Below, piece by piece: positions 1 to 10,775 of a DNA stretch of 64,000 nucleotides. Position numbers and translations under genes: made by a program. The number at the start of each line of letters is the position of its first letter. Position 1 is the stretch's first letter. The notes under the pieces were generated by a model. The model worked only from the letters and a program-made list of their open reading frames with translations. It searched no databases and was not told the origin of the DNA. Source of the DNA: Babesia bovis T2Bo (Eukaryota > Apicomplexa > Aconoidasida > Piroplasmida > Babesiidae); the NCBI RefSeq assembly GCF_000165395.2, contig NW_026261571.1, forward strand, positions 768,501 through 832,500. The letters are read 5' to 3'.

Positions 1-1749
1 CTGATATATCTCTAGCATAACCTCAGTACCAGGTAAGAAGCAATTTACCAAAGTAATGCGCTTGATCCTAAATTGCTGGGCTAGCACAAAGTCTATGGGA
101 GTAACGTACATGCTTAGGAAATAACTCATGTAACGCTTATAAGAAGGCGGCCAGCGAGCTATGGGTATCATCTGAGGCATGTCGTTAGGTTTTGTTGGAT
201 CAGGCCTATCTCTACTTGATTTAGAACCGAAAACACGGCAGTTACGCCGCCAGTCAAAAGAACCCATAATTAACTGGTCCACCTCATTAGCCGTAGCAAG
301 TGGCTGCGAAGCAACCACCGAACACGCAAAAGTCAGCAAGATGTTGTAATTCAAAGAATTGTAGTTGAAAATAACTACATTGTCACGATTGTAAAAGTCT
401 AACCAAAAGAGAACTGCCGAAGAAACTGCACAAAGGTATTGCATAGAAGGCAAACCGCGAAAGTTCATAGGAAAGTGGAGAACCTGACGATGGAACAAGT
501 CACCATGCTCCTGGGATATAGATGAACTATCCAAGGATAAATCAAAGATAACGAACTTCTGATAGTATACGGGAGCACCTCTTGGGCGATGGTCACCCAA
601 ATCGTACACGTCGTTACCAACGACGCCAATCCGACGAAGCTCGTCTAACTGGGATAGCTGACTATTAGGAAGCCGCTTGAACATATGACCAACTTTAGCA
701 TAAAGGTCATTATAGACACGATCCAGGCGAGGGTGTATCGCAGGACCAAATTTGTATACCTGGTCCTCAACATAACGCTCAAGTAACCTGAAGAAACTCA
801 GCAGTTGCTGAACATTGTTGCGTAAACTACTCTCCTTCATTGGCAATTGCCATGGCGTACGTATGGCAAATATCTTGTTAGTAAACGAATGCACCAGAGG
901 TGGTCGTATCTCATCGGAGAGGTCATGAGACACTGCACGCTTTATCTTGGAAAATATCGCATCAACATTCAACCTGGGCGATCCAGATGATACAGCAGAT
1001 TCGGCGCTGATATTATCATTAGGCGAAGTTTTGTTATGTCTAACTCCATCATCTTTTACAGTAGTGCCCGGACTGCTCTCCTCTGAAAGAAGTAGATCCG
1101 CCGATGACTCCGTTCTTTTGCGCCCCGATTTAGAATGTGGCGAATTGGTAACCTTGCTTTGTGGAGTTGTAGAATAATCACGGCCATCATGCAAGTCATG
1201 TCTAGATTGACGGCGCATCCGCTCCTTAGCACGCTGGACAGTTTTGCCACGGTTGCGGAAAATAGAGCCGAGTGCATTCTTATTGCATAGTATACCAGGG
1301 TTAATGTCCTCATCGCTAGTTACCGATGATTCAACATCCGACGGTGTAGAATAGCCTGATTGAACATAGTGACGGTTACTCAGAGTACGCATGGATAAAC
1401 CACGGGCACCAAGTCCACGGTCAAATGTACCTGGCATCGTATTGCCACGACGTACGACGTTACCTCGAGTCAATCCGCCCCAACCAGGTGGTACAAAAGA
1501 TGTACCACGGTCGGCATTATTAGGGTCAGTGTCGATATGCTGCAAGTCTAGCGACTGAATAACGGAATCGAGACTCTCTTTAGGTGTATCTCTAGCCTTA
1601 TAGGAATCCCGAAGCGTCTCTATCAGACTCCTGCGTCCGGCAACCACAGGTGCTGCCTTAGCTGTTTCCGAGCCAGCGCCGCTAAAGTACACATTCTCAG
1701 TATCAGCATCCGGGGGCGAAGTACCCCTGCCGGCGCGACCAAACGGCAT
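1..1749 (-). CDS. PTEN/C2-domain protein, probable formin-2 N-terminus (partial)
   Basis: This is an open frame of 583 codons that runs off the left edge; the ATG is at 1749. Residues 1 to about 240 are low-complexity, with many Ser, Arg and Gly. From about residue 330 the sequence resembles the phosphatase fold of PTEN, followed at about 535 by the start of a C2 domain (YKRYMSYFLSMY matches the PTEN segment just after the phosphatase fold). The phosphatase loop reads VVIFNYNSLNYN where active PTEN has HCxxGxxR, so the catalytic Cys and Arg are missing and the domain should be inactive. Known: Plasmodium formin-2 carries a PTEN-C2-like region ahead of its actin-nucleating FH2 domain and acts in apicoplast segregation and cytokinesis. 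Inference: the missing part, left of position 1, holds FH2. A tensin- or auxilin-like protein is the alternative. Confidence 0.6.
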   Translation of the reverse strand, partial: MPFGRAGRGTSPPDADTENVYFSGAGSETAKAAPVVAGRRSLIETLRDSYKARDTPKESLDSVIQSLDLQHIDTDPNNADRGTSFVPPGWGGLTRGNVVRRGNTMPGTFDRGLGARGLSMRTLSNRHYVQSGYSTPSDVESSVTSDEDINPGILCNKNALGSIFRNRGKTVQRAKERMRRQSRHDLHDGRDYSTTPQSKVTNSPHSKSGRKRTESSADLLLSEESSPGTTVKDDGVRHNKTSPNDNISAESAVSSGSPRLNVDAIFSKIKRAVSHDLSDEIRPPLVHSFTNKIFAIRTPWQLPMKESSLRNNVQQLLSFFRLLERYVEDQVYKFGPAIHPRLDRVYNDLYAKVGHMFKRLPNSQLSQLDELRRIGVVGNDVYDLGDHRPRGAPVYYQKFVIFDLSLDSSSISQEHGDLFHRQVLHFPMNFRGLPSMQYLCAVSSAVLFWLDFYNRDNVVIFNYNSLNYNILLTFACSVVASQPLATANEVDQLIMGSFDWRRNCRVFGSKSSRDRPDPTKPNDMPQMIPIARWPPSYKRYMSYFLSMYVTPIDFVLAQQFRIKRITLVNCFLPGTEVMLEIYQ

Positions 1750-2325
1750 ATTTGCGTAGTAATGTTTATAATATCAAGTTATATTCTTTAGCCATATGGC
1801 TACTGAAAACTTAAGACGACAGTGATAGATTCTTTGACGATAATGACGACATCAGGGATTTATTAGCCATTGTAGCCATCTTAACGTGAGTAAAATCCCT
1901 GGTTAGCAATAAACCTAGGCATTATAGTGGCATACAAATGGTACATGAACGATATGAACACTACAAACGTGGCCTTTATGGGCCTCCTAAACACCAACCG
2001 TGTCTATCGGGTTCATAGTATAAACGAAATTAGACAAAGACGTCAATATAGGGCCTATTCAATTAATTGTACATCTATAAAACAGTTGTTTCCCACCAAT
2101 ATACGCTTACTTATATGTCTACCATCAATGTCTTTTTGTTCTACACACTTGGATAAATGATATTCTAATTTAATCCGATATTATTGGCAATATGTCATTC
2201 CTAATGTAACATAGCTTGTGTATATAAGCTAGAGTTGTATATAGTTACCGTATAACTCGATACAGTAATTAGTGATGCCATATATGTTAAGACGTTTTCA
2301 AATATTTCAACCATATGGACAAAAC
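1750..2325. other. Intergenic spacer, 576 bp
   Basis: This is an AT-rich stretch between two minus-strand genes, upstream of the formin-like gene. A 77-codon plus-strand frame at 1927-2160 has no recognisable domain and no coding-like composition. I see no RNA gene or repeat. It presumably holds the promoter of the formin-like gene. Confidence 0.5.
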
Positions 2326-2829
2326 TCATAGCGCAACAGCCGTGTTCAAAACATTCTCTTTCCCGATAATTTCACATACATAGTCCGTGGATACGTCATT
2401 ATCCCGGCGGACATGGAACCCGTTGTCATCACTGCACGGCATAAGGCGGCTCCCTGCAAGGACCTCTATGTGTAACATTCCACGAATGACTACCACGCCA
2501 ACATCAATCAACATGTAACTCTTGCCCTCGAGCGGCTCAAGAAGTTGTCTGTCGAGAGGTATTCTCACCCGTACGCATCCTGAGGGATCCCCTGCGATAT
2601 ATACCTTGTAACCATTATCCAATGTGTCCTTATCTATGAAATGTAGCACTAATGATGTAGTTGTATACATGTGTGATGAAATGGTATATTGACGCTCAGA
2701 CGTCTCTAGAAGACGAGGTAAGTCTGCTACACTTGTGTAACCACTACACATTACAGCGCCCTTCTGACTGTGCAGAAGGGCCTTTGTGATAAGCAGCTTT
2801 GTACCAATCACGCGGTGAATACCCATCAT
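2326..2829 (-). CDS. Putative OB-fold protein, unknown function
   Basis: The product is 167 residues if the first in-frame ATG (2829) is used. The frame stays open to about 2892 without an ATG, and an acceptor-like site precedes it, so a short 5' exon may be missing. The middle (about residues 65-120) has the strand pattern of an OB fold: a glycine-containing turn, then alternating hydrophobic strands ending in MLHIEVL, as in small single-strand nucleic-acid-binding proteins of the RPA/SOSS-B type. No signal peptide or membrane segment is visible. It is divergent from the polyprenyl synthase at 3092. I do not recognise a specific family, and the OB-fold assignment rests only on pattern. Confidence 0.5.
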   Translation of the reverse strand: MMGIHRVIGTKLLITKALLHSQKGAVMCSGYTSVADLPRLLETSERQYTISSHMYTTTSLVLHFIDKDTLDNGYKVYIAGDPSGCVRVRIPLDRQLLEPLEGKSYMLIDVGVVVIRGMLHIEVLAGSRLMPCSDDNGFHVRRDNDVSTDYVCEIIGKENVLNTAVAL

Positions 2830-3091
2830 AGTATCACCTGGTTCCGATGTGCTTGCATGGAGGGCTGATGCTAATAATAAAACCTGCCGCACAGTTTATT
2901 AGACGGGATTAGTTAGATATAAAGGGGCTATTTACTAAGGTTGACTAATCTGTAATTTCATTAGCGAAAAATATTTTCCTGTTACAATGCTCAATGTCTG
3001 CTAGGTTGGGAAATTACACATTATGTCTACCCTGACTATTATGTGACACATTAGGAAAGCAATTATAGAGAGAAACAACTATTAAGGTGCC

Positions 3092-4606
3092 ATGTACAGC
3101 GACGCCTGCTGGCAACACGCGCTACGTTGCGCCAATAGCGCAAGACCTGTATTCAATCACCGACCATTGCAACTGGCATTCCAACGTAGAAGACATTTAC
3201 ATACATCAGGAACCACACCGTCATATAATTACCAAATAGATGATACTGTAACCAGCCCGTAAGTTACTTACTGACCTAATTGTATATCTTCCAGGTACAT
3301 ATCTCAATCACATAAATACAGCCATGAATACGAACAGGCTGTGTCGCTAACATCGCGGATATATCAACTTGGTGGAGCTGAATTGAAATCTGAACGGCTT
3401 CGCGTATCACAAGAAATAGGATGTGCTGAACCATGCACAGATAAACATACCACCTTGGAACGACTCGTTAATAAATTCCAGGAACGCATACAATCGCAGG
3501 TGCTGACAGATAACACCGAGATCAACGATGTCGTAAAATATGTACTAACGGGACAATCAAAACTATTCAGACCCAAACTAGGTCTTATGGTAGCAAGGCT
3601 CCTGTCAATGCGGAATACCCATGGTGAAAATACCACAAGCGCAGACGAGGGAAGCACCCTAGGTTACATGAATTATGGAAACCTATCAACAGAACTTATG
3701 GATAAGGTGCTTCGACTGCTGCAGTCATACGAAATTGTGCATATAGGTAGTCTGATGCACGACGATGTATTGGATAGTGCAAATTTGCGCAGACGAATGC
3801 CTGCAGTACATGTCAAAGCTGGTGTGAAAATAGCAGTCTTGGTAGGCGACCTTATGCTTACCAGGGCGTGTTCCACAGTGGCTAACCTAGGGTCCCAGGT
3901 ATTGACAGTTAGAATGTCAAAAGCACTGGAAAACCTAATTAAGGTAGGTATAAGGCATTATGTACATATACATAAAGGGTGAAATCACAACTGTTGAGGG
4001 TACCGACAATGTAGAATCTATGATGTGCAACTACCTGAAGAAAACGTTCCTCAAGACAGCCTCACTTATCGCAGAATGCTGCGCTTCCATCGCCTCTCTA
4101 CGTAAGTGAACAGCTAATGTAATTATATACACAACAGTGCGCCAAGATGAAATAACGTGTCATAAATGTTACCTGCTAGGCTTACACGTGGGCATGGCAT
4201 TCCAGATATACGACGACCTCCTGGATTATGAATGCGGAAGCAGTGACCTGGGAAAACCAACACTCAATGACTTATCATCGGTAAGCTTTGTGTATGGTTT
4301 CATAATAAAATCCAGGGTCTAATCACAATGCCATTGTTAATGGCACTACCAGAAAGCCCTGGACTTGGGGTATTAGTTACAAATGGTACGGTACAATCAG
4401 GAAATGTAGACTCTGTACTACCCTATGTAACATGCAGCCAGGCATATGAACGTAGCAGGTATGCAGTCATGATGCATCTGGCTGAAGTTTCTAGAATCCT
4501 GAAAGGAATGGAAGGAAACAAAACATCACCAGATTCACCTCTGTCCGACCTATCACAGTCGTTGCTCAGATTCGTATATGACACCCTGACACGGTTGAAA
4601 GGATAG
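3092..4606 (+). CDS. Polyprenyl diphosphate synthase (long chain, mitochondrial type)
   Basis: Five exons: 3092-3258, 3295-3943, 3978-4101, 4138-4280, 4316-4606 (457 aa). Introns are 34-36 nt with GT..AG ends. The family adds isopentenyl diphosphate to an allylic primer to build the long isoprenoid chain used, for example, in ubiquinone. Both Asp-rich motifs that bind magnesium and diphosphate are present: MHDDVLDSANLRR and GMAFQIYDDLLDY. The segment after the second motif (GKPTLNDLSSGLITMPLLMAL) has the expected shape. The first 40 or so residues are rich in Arg and His and poor in acidic residues, like a mitochondrial presequence, which supports a COQ1-like octa- or decaprenyl synthase. Chain length cannot be read with confidence. 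A plastid role is the alternative. Confidence 0.9.
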
Positions 4607-4646
4607 AGATACAACATCTATAAACATAACTTTAAATAGATATAGT

Positions 4647-5107
4647 TCAGTGTTTCGGCATCACAGGTACCGTTAAATCGGTACCGCCAAGCTGACGTGA
4701 TCGGTAAGGTCTTGGATGACGTTCAAGCTGACGATGATATAATTGCCAACCAGTGCCGTTGTTCGAACGCTGGCAGAATGGATTCGTTTGCCGGCGGTAA
4801 GGAACAATGTTAGGAGTTGCAATACGAAAAAAAAGACGGTCGGTTCCTTTAGCCAAACCACCTTTACTACATTTGCGAAATGTATCCACAATCGCATCAA
4901 TGCCTATTTGATTTGTAAAAGCCACAAAATATGATACCTACCTTCCTGATGTGTAAGCAAAGATGCCCTTGCAACACGACGCATATAATGCTGATAATGC
5001 CAATCAGTAGCCTCCCACATCAAGTCCTCAATAAATGGAGTGAATCCATTGCGGCGTAGCGGCTGTCGGCGTGTGTATAGGCCCTCGCGTAGGAACCTAT
5101 ACGCCAT
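4647..5107 (-). CDS. Conserved-looking small basic protein, unknown
   Basis: Two exons, 5107-4942 and 4903-4647, are joined across a 38-nt GT..AG intron to give 140 aa. The protein is strongly basic (many Arg, Lys and His), rich in aromatic residues, and lacks membrane segments. It has no signal peptide, but the Arg-rich N-terminus (starting MAYRFLREGLYTRRQ) could act as a mitochondrial presequence. Size and composition suit a mitochondrial ribosomal or RNA-binding protein, but this is inference and no family motif was recognised. Its stop codon lies only 40 bp from the stop codon of the convergent polyprenyl synthase gene. Its start faces the COG3 gene across a short divergent promoter. Confidence 0.65.
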
Positions 5108-5194
5108 GTCTACAGAGTGCTAGCCCTAGCGAGGCTTGTGCCACAGTAAATGGCAAGAAATTATTTATTATCGCATTAAACAGTGTGTATACAT

Positions 5195-7255
5195 ATGGAA
5201 AAGGCACTGGCAGATTTCTCCATACATTGGGAGAATGTTGGACCCTTCCACGATTTTTCCAAAGTGCTACGACAGGAAGACTACGATGACGCAGAAACGT
5301 GCGGAGAGGAATCTATAACAGGTGTAAGCAGGAAGATAACTTCTCTTGAAGCTTATAGCCATGACATAGATCCAATATATGAACGAGTGCGGGAGGAAGA
5401 CCTCATTGCTAAACTGGGACGACTACACTCTAGATGGGATGCCATTATATTCGATCTAGAGCGTCGCCTAGATCACATACATGCAATGCACGAAGAATGT
5501 ATACACAACGTAGATGAATTAACACATAAACAGAGTACATACTGCCTAAACTTCAAACATGTCAACCAAAAATTCAACATACTATCAGAGAGAAAGGCTA
5601 CGATAGGAGAAAAACTAGGAATGCTGGAAGAAATGCACAACCATTATTCGCAGTATAAAGGCTTTGCACGCACGCTTCACCAAATTGAAAATAACGAATT
5701 TATACGCACAAAGACCACTAGTGATCCTACGGCGACTGCAACGGATGATGAAGAACAACTACTAACACGTACCCTCGACTACGGCAACAAGATTGCAGAT
5801 AGATTGAATACGATGTTACCCGCAATAGATGCATCCATTGACTTTTTCAGCATACATACGGATTACTTCAATGCGGAATCCACACGATACCAGTACGAAG
5901 CATTGCGAACCAGTATATTCGGCGTGATAAAGATGGTATTCAAGGAATTCTATAACTTTGCCAACGATATATCTAAGGATGTGAAGCACTTCGACGTAGC
6001 AGAACATTACAATAAGTATAGGCGTATTGGAAGAAGCGTGCGAAATCTAAGTAAATACTACACTTTGCAGGTTACGGAAGTATGTACCGCAGAATTCTTG
6101 CAACTGCAAATGTATTACATAACCAACAGGATCAAAATGCTAAATCCTTTAATGATGCACAAGATGGAATCGTTCAAGGATTTTGAAAGTATTGCGTCAT
6201 TTTTCCTGATAATATGCAACCTGGAGATACTGACGTTCAAAGAAACATTCGTCAGTGATGCCACAAATGAATCACTAGGAACTATGGTAGAAAATGTAGT
6301 CTTTTATTTTACAGAAGCATGTAAACAACATATTGCAAAACTTCAAACGTCGGCGGATATGAGAGCGGCACTAAGCAGTCTCAAAAACAATCTAATAAAC
6401 CCTATATCTAAATCCAACAACGAAGATGTGTTGAGCCCACTCATGCTCAAGGCACAGAAATTTTATCAAACAGTCGAGATGTTATTGCTAAAAAATGTAC
6501 ATCGTGATGTGATGGAAAATATACGTAGATATGACAGGAAACCATATGTCGACTCCTTGTGCAATAATAAAGAGTTGGAGCTAGATTGGGATAATGAATT
6601 GTTGACATCTGTAAAAGACAATTTGAAAGGGGGAATGGTATACCCACCCGTATGCTTTGGTATAGCTATTGTCAATGTTAACAAGGAATACCTAGGAGAA
6701 CCACATATAAACGGTCTAGTTACAACCGTAATCCATGCTATCAAAACGTCACTAATAAACGTGCAATATGACTTTAAAAAGAGACAACCTCTGAACAAAG
6801 AATTGACGAAAATTAACGAAGAACTCATCGTAATGAGCAACATACAGCATGTTCTGGAACAATTGGCCGATTTCAAAGAGTCACAGGCGTACCGTGCTAT
6901 AGAAAGTCTATATGCAGAAGCTGAGCGGCATTTCTGCTCAGGGGTAACAAATATCATTTTGAAGGATTTTATTGACTTCACTAAGAAACAGAGTAAACAT
7001 GACGATGGTCTATACCAAGAGATGCTCACAAAAATGAAATCACAACTCTCAGAGAAAATGCCATTGATAAAACTACATCTAAATAGTATACTTCTGGAAC
7101 CGCATTACACAGACACATGCAAACAATTGATGGAATCACTGAAGGATGTACCCGAAATGTACATGAAGAAATTTGGCCTTGAAAAGCCAGATATAGACTA
7201 CGACTATGAGACGAGTACTCTAGATGTAGAAAAAAACATGCTGCTAAATATATGA
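5195..7255 (+). CDS. COG3: Conserved oligomeric Golgi complex subunit 3
   Basis: This is a single exon of 686 aa; the first ATG in frame gives MEKALADFSI. The N-terminal third is strongly helical and coiled-coil-like (about residues 60-190). It is followed by the helical-bundle region typical of Sec34/COG3, with the run of Phe, Tyr and Asn around residues 210-290 (ESTRYQYEALRTSIFGVIK, HYNKYRRIGRSVRNLSKYY) that I associate with COG3. COG3 is a lobe A subunit of the tether that captures vesicles returning to the Golgi. No signal peptide or membrane segment is present, as expected for a peripheral complex member. Length is somewhat below that of animal COG3. No intron is apparent, unlike most neighbours. 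Other COG or exocyst subunits are the alternative. Confidence 0.75.
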   Translation: MEKALADFSIHWENVGPFHDFSKVLRQEDYDDAETCGEESITGVSRKITSLEAYSHDIDPIYERVREEDLIAKLGRLHSRWDAIIFDLERRLDHIHAMHEECIHNVDELTHKQSTYCLNFKHVNQKFNILSERKATIGEKLGMLEEMHNHYSQYKGFARTLHQIENNEFIRTKTTSDPTATATDDEEQLLTRTLDYGNKIADRLNTMLPAIDASIDFFSIHTDYFNAESTRYQYEALRTSIFGVIKMVFKEFYNFANDISKDVKHFDVAEHYNKYRRIGRSVRNLSKYYTLQVTEVCTAEFLQLQMYYITNRIKMLNPLMMHKMESFKDFESIASFFLIICNLEILTFKETFVSDATNESLGTMVENVVFYFTEACKQHIAKLQTSADMRAALSSLKNNLINPISKSNNEDVLSPLMLKAQKFYQTVEMLLLKNVHRDVMENIRRYDRKPYVDSLCNNKELELDWDNELLTSVKDNLKGGMVYPPVCFGIAIVNVNKEYLGEPHINGLVTTVIHAIKTSLINVQYDFKKRQPLNKELTKINEELIVMSNIQHVLEQLADFKESQAYRAIESLYAEAERHFCSGVTNIILKDFIDFTKKQSKHDDGLYQEMLTKMKSQLSEKMPLIKLHLNSILLEPHYTDTCKQLMESLKDVPEMYMKKFGLEKPDIDYDYETSTLDVEKNMLLNI

Positions 7256-7266
7256 ATGTATTATAT

Positions 7267-8676
7267 TTACAGCGTTGAGGTAGTTGTGGGATCTGTGTCG
7301 GTACCAACGTCATTACTGTTGTCCTTGACTTGCCACTCACTAGCAACCGTTAACACCTTACTAGGAAGCTTCAAACAATAAACACCCTCGTCAGATGTGA
7401 ATGAAAGAATACGATTGTAGTTAATCAGTGAATAGGGCCACCCAAGCTCAAACGTAGCCGGGTAAAGTGATATGCTGTGGAAAGTCTCCAGAGTCCTTCC
7501 ATGCAAAAGCAAAAGGTTGGCGTCCTTAGTCAACACCGCAAGGAAATCACGGAAACCACCACATAGTGCCATAATATCCACCCTAAGCCGTCTCTTGGCG
7601 ACCGGAACAGTCAACATACGGTGATTGAACACAGTAATCATAAGCATGTCAGCAACCACAACTATACGATCTCGACCCCAAAACTTGCCATGAGTCACAA
7701 GATATACACTCTTAGGCATAGCTATAGAAAACAATACCTTCTTAGTCGAGTCATTGTCAAGAGTGATCACTTGAACAAAATACTTGTTTATGTTGCGATA
7801 ATAACACATCATCTCGGAACCATTGAAATCGAGCACGTTGGAAGGATAGACACGATGGGTAGAACTTATCTGGGTTTTAGCCACAGGATCTAAAATTGTA
7901 GATCCGCGCATACAGTCAACCAATATCTTGCACCCAGAAAAGGTTATCTGCTTGTAACCGGCGTTGCGAGATAACGACAAACGATATTCATTCCGCAATG
8001 CATACTTGTCTACATCGTAGACAGCAATGGCAGTAGTCCCTATCAAACAATAGAGCAAACGATTGTTAATAAAAACAGCACGAACCGCTTCATTAGAAAA
8101 GGACGCAAATACCGTATAACGCCCAGGCAATACATCGCAAATACTCGATTTACTAATGCCATTGCTACCGCAACGTAAGTAACTCATAAAAGAAACACAA
8201 AGAGAGGTTAGCTGCTTAAATCTAAAGCCACCACTACTCCCGTGGTCCTCGTCTCCTTCGTAAAGAGAATCCTCCATACCGATATATACCGCATCACTGT
8301 GGGACTCCTGTGGAGGAACCAATGGAGCATCATTGTTCGGAGAATCTTCAGGGGGTGATGCGGTGGGTAAATCAACAGTAGCGATAGCTGCATCTCCAGA
8401 AGGTGGAGAAGGGTCATCCGATTCAGATGTGATAGGAGGTGAAGGCGTATCCATAGGCTTCTCAACAGTTACTGTAGATAAATCCGAATTAACACTTGAA
8501 GGAATGTCAAATAGATATGCTGAAATACGACCTAAAGCCGTACCAGCAACCACTCCATCAGGACCTATCCAATGCGATAAGACTGGGTCACCCATTTGTG
8601 ACTCCAGCATGGAGAACACGGGGATCTCTAGACCTGAGAGCCGCCGAGAAGCATCGGCAACCTCGTCACTCATCAT
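7267..8676 (-). CDS. Beta-propeller-like protein, unknown
   Basis: This is a single exon of 469 aa (ATG at 8676). After a short structured N-terminus (GRISAYLFDIP) there is a low-complexity insert of about 75 residues rich in Pro, Ser, Asp and Thr. From about residue 150 come repeated blocks of beta strands of the WD40 or PQQ type (for example LLYCLIGTTAIAVYDVDKY and FLAVLTKDANLLLLHGR), consistent with a propeller. No signal peptide is visible. Its stop codon lies 11 bp from that of COG3, so the two genes are tightly convergent. The function is not recognised. Confidence 0.65.
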   Translation of the reverse strand: MMSDEVADASRRLSGLEIPVFSMLESQMGDPVLSHWIGPDGVVAGTALGRISAYLFDIPSSVNSDLSTVTVEKPMDTPSPPITSESDDPSPPSGDAAIATVDLPTASPPEDSPNNDAPLVPPQESHSDAVYIGMEDSLYEGDEDHGSSGGFRFKQLTSLCVSFMSYLRCGSNGISKSSICDVLPGRYTVFASFSNEAVRAVFINNRLLYCLIGTTAIAVYDVDKYALRNEYRLSLSRNAGYKQITFSGCKILVDCMRGSTILDPVAKTQISSTHRVYPSNVLDFNGSEMMCYYRNINKYFVQVITLDNDSTKKVLFSIAMPKSVYLVTHGKFWGRDRIVVVADMLMITVFNHRMLTVPVAKRRLRVDIMALCGGFRDFLAVLTKDANLLLLHGRTLETFHSISLYPATFELGWPYSLINYNRILSFTSDEGVYCLKLPSKVLTVASEWQVKDNSNDVGTDTDPTTTSTL

Positions 8677-9568
8677 CAAAAATAACGTAACCGCAACATA
8701 TTAAGAAAAAATGCGATGAAACAGAAAGTGTACGCGGTGTCGCGTCAGTGAGTACACACTAGACACAGTATTTTCGCTTACAATATAACAAAAACAGACT
8801 CCTTAATGTAATGCAAAAAACAAAGGGTCATATAAGCGTGTTTAGTCGTAAATGTGATGGCAAAAGACGCTACAGACCACAGTAAAGACTCCGAAGTGTG
8901 TGCCTCCTGGACTCCATTAGATCACTCGATACGACGCCACATGATCTACACCTGGGAATAAAACATAAAAGTGAATGAAAACCACTTAAAAGCTAAGATA
9001 TACAAGATTGATAATAGAATATATCTCCCTATATATTCATAGTGTGTAGACAACAAGCATTCGCCAAATTTGGCCGTTGGCAATATAAATTTGAAATCAT
9101 ATAAATTTTTAACATTTGCCTTAAATTTTCCTCTGTCGGGCAATGAAAACTGTTCTTTCCGAAGCTGCAGCGCTGTAATGCTCATTACATACCTCCCTAC
9201 TCCATTCCATAAACCGTACGGTCTTTTTAGATGTGTTGAATAACTAGATTTTATCTGTATAGATTGCCCTTTTGTTATATTAGTTTTAATTGTAATGCAT
9301 TACCCTCTTTCCATTGTCTCTACATAATACGATGGGTGTGATTAATGAAGTAAAATATAATACATTAATCCACTAAGGGAAGAATGATATGTGACAGATT
9401 CTGAAGTAAAGTGCCGAAAATTTCAATACCACAGCTATAATCATTTTATATGCTCCTAGAGGAAATATATGGAAGTTGATTCTATAGTATGGAATGCATC
9501 TTATCCACTTCCTATATGATATACCATGGAATTAACTGGATTGATCTATGTAAATGAAATTATTACAA
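8677..9568. other. Gene-poor spacer, 892 bp
   Basis: This is AT-rich sequence between the propeller-like gene and BCD1. Two small frames exist: 35 codons on the plus strand near 8858-8962, and 79 codons on the minus strand at 8946-9185 with a hydrophobic tail. Neither shows a domain, and they overlap in opposite directions, so I do not annotate either. No tRNA, other RNA or repeat was recognised. The upstream region of the propeller-like gene lies at its left end. Confidence 0.5.
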
Positions 9569-10547
9569 TTATTCTGCTGGGCCAGCAGACGATGTTGCAT
9601 TCGTGATGTCGTCAATATTACTTGCATTGTTAGATTTTGCAGAGATCTGCATATCTACAACTCGCCGCTCCACCAATTTGTATTTGTACAAATTTCTCTT
9701 TAAAATGATAAATATACGGGGATACTGCACATTATATAGTATCGTAATGGTGGTATATAAACCTATAATAAACATACCTCATTTATTTTGGAGTGTTCAA
9801 GATTAGACCTCAAGCTATCATCTAAGTCGCATGTAAAATATTTCCTATCAGTGATTGGAGTGTCCAGATCAGGTAACAACGCCATTAGATTGGCTAAATC
9901 GCGATAATGGTCCGGCACCGCGAACTTCTCTTTGTTATTAAGTGCGCGCAAAAATATACGTTCTATTCCTTGTCTCAACGATGAACGCTCACTAAATCTG
10001 ATGCTAAATAGTATACATCTAAACACAAAGTACCTTTTTTCATAAACAACCAAATCAAACTCATGGAAGTACCACTCTACAGTCCAAAATACGGTGTTCT
10101 TGCGAATTATCGTATAATTATTCAAATGTCTCGATAGTACTGGTGGACACGATAACATTTGTATGCCTCGTTCAGCACAGCATTTTCTTAGTACAGTTGG
10201 TTTTACACTAAAATCAAAAATGACGTTGAAACCATATCAACCTACTGTTTCGATGCAACACTGTTAGCAGCAACCTGGCGATGGACAAATGCACGTGATG
10301 TAGATTCTATGGCACGTGAAACCTCATCTAAAAAGGCTGCATCCTTCGTCAGAGTTTGAGTTGTCATCTCCGATACGGGGATGTAGCCAGGCTGCTTCCG
10401 TCCACTGCATCCATACTTCTCCTTGTGAGCAGATACGCACGTCAAACTACACGTATTCCTCAGACAACCCGGACAGCGATATTTCGCTCCCGAATCACAG
10501 AGGCAGCATACTGCCGATATTCCTCCATCCATCGAAAACAATAACAT
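9569..10547 (-). CDS. BCD1: Box C/D snoRNP assembly protein BCD1 (HIT zinc finger)
   Basis: Three exons: 10547-10246, 10207-9778, 9724-9569 (295 aa), with introns of 38 and 53 nt. Residues 12-45 form a HIT-type zinc finger with Cys pairs in the order CCLC, YRCPGC, SLTC and a last His/Cys pair (HKEKYGC). The centre contains the Trp-rich strand region (FWTVEWYFHEFDLVVYEKR) and the C-terminus reads EYPRIFIILKRN, both characteristic of BCD1/ZNHIT6. The family assembles box C/D snoRNPs, which guide 2'-O-methylation of rRNA in the nucleolus. Correct joining of the frames at both introns supports the structure. An alternative start, MDGG, lies five codons downstream. Other ribosome-assembly genes in the window are Pol5, NOP14 and WRAP53. 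Confidence 0.85.
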
Positions 10548-10775
10548 GACCTAAATAGCTAACAATAATAATTTTACATCTTGTAAGAGTGTGTATTATT
10601 ATATATGTTATTTATAATCGCAGAAGGCAAAGTTATGTTAGCATTAAAGCTATGGTTGTATGTTGTATACCCGTGTAACCATAGAAACAGCTCGGCGTAA
10701 TTTTCTTCAACAATATGCAACTGTCTAGCTGCACAGCAGAACAGATAGTGCAATGGTAACCACAATGAACAAATT

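Noticed and set aside
1927..2160. 77-codon plus-strand frame
   Set aside because: Composition and lack of a domain suggest chance; it lies in a probable promoter region.
8946..9185. 79-codon minus-strand frame with hydrophobic tail
   Set aside because: AT-rich gap, no domain, no convincing partner exon, and overlapped by another small frame.
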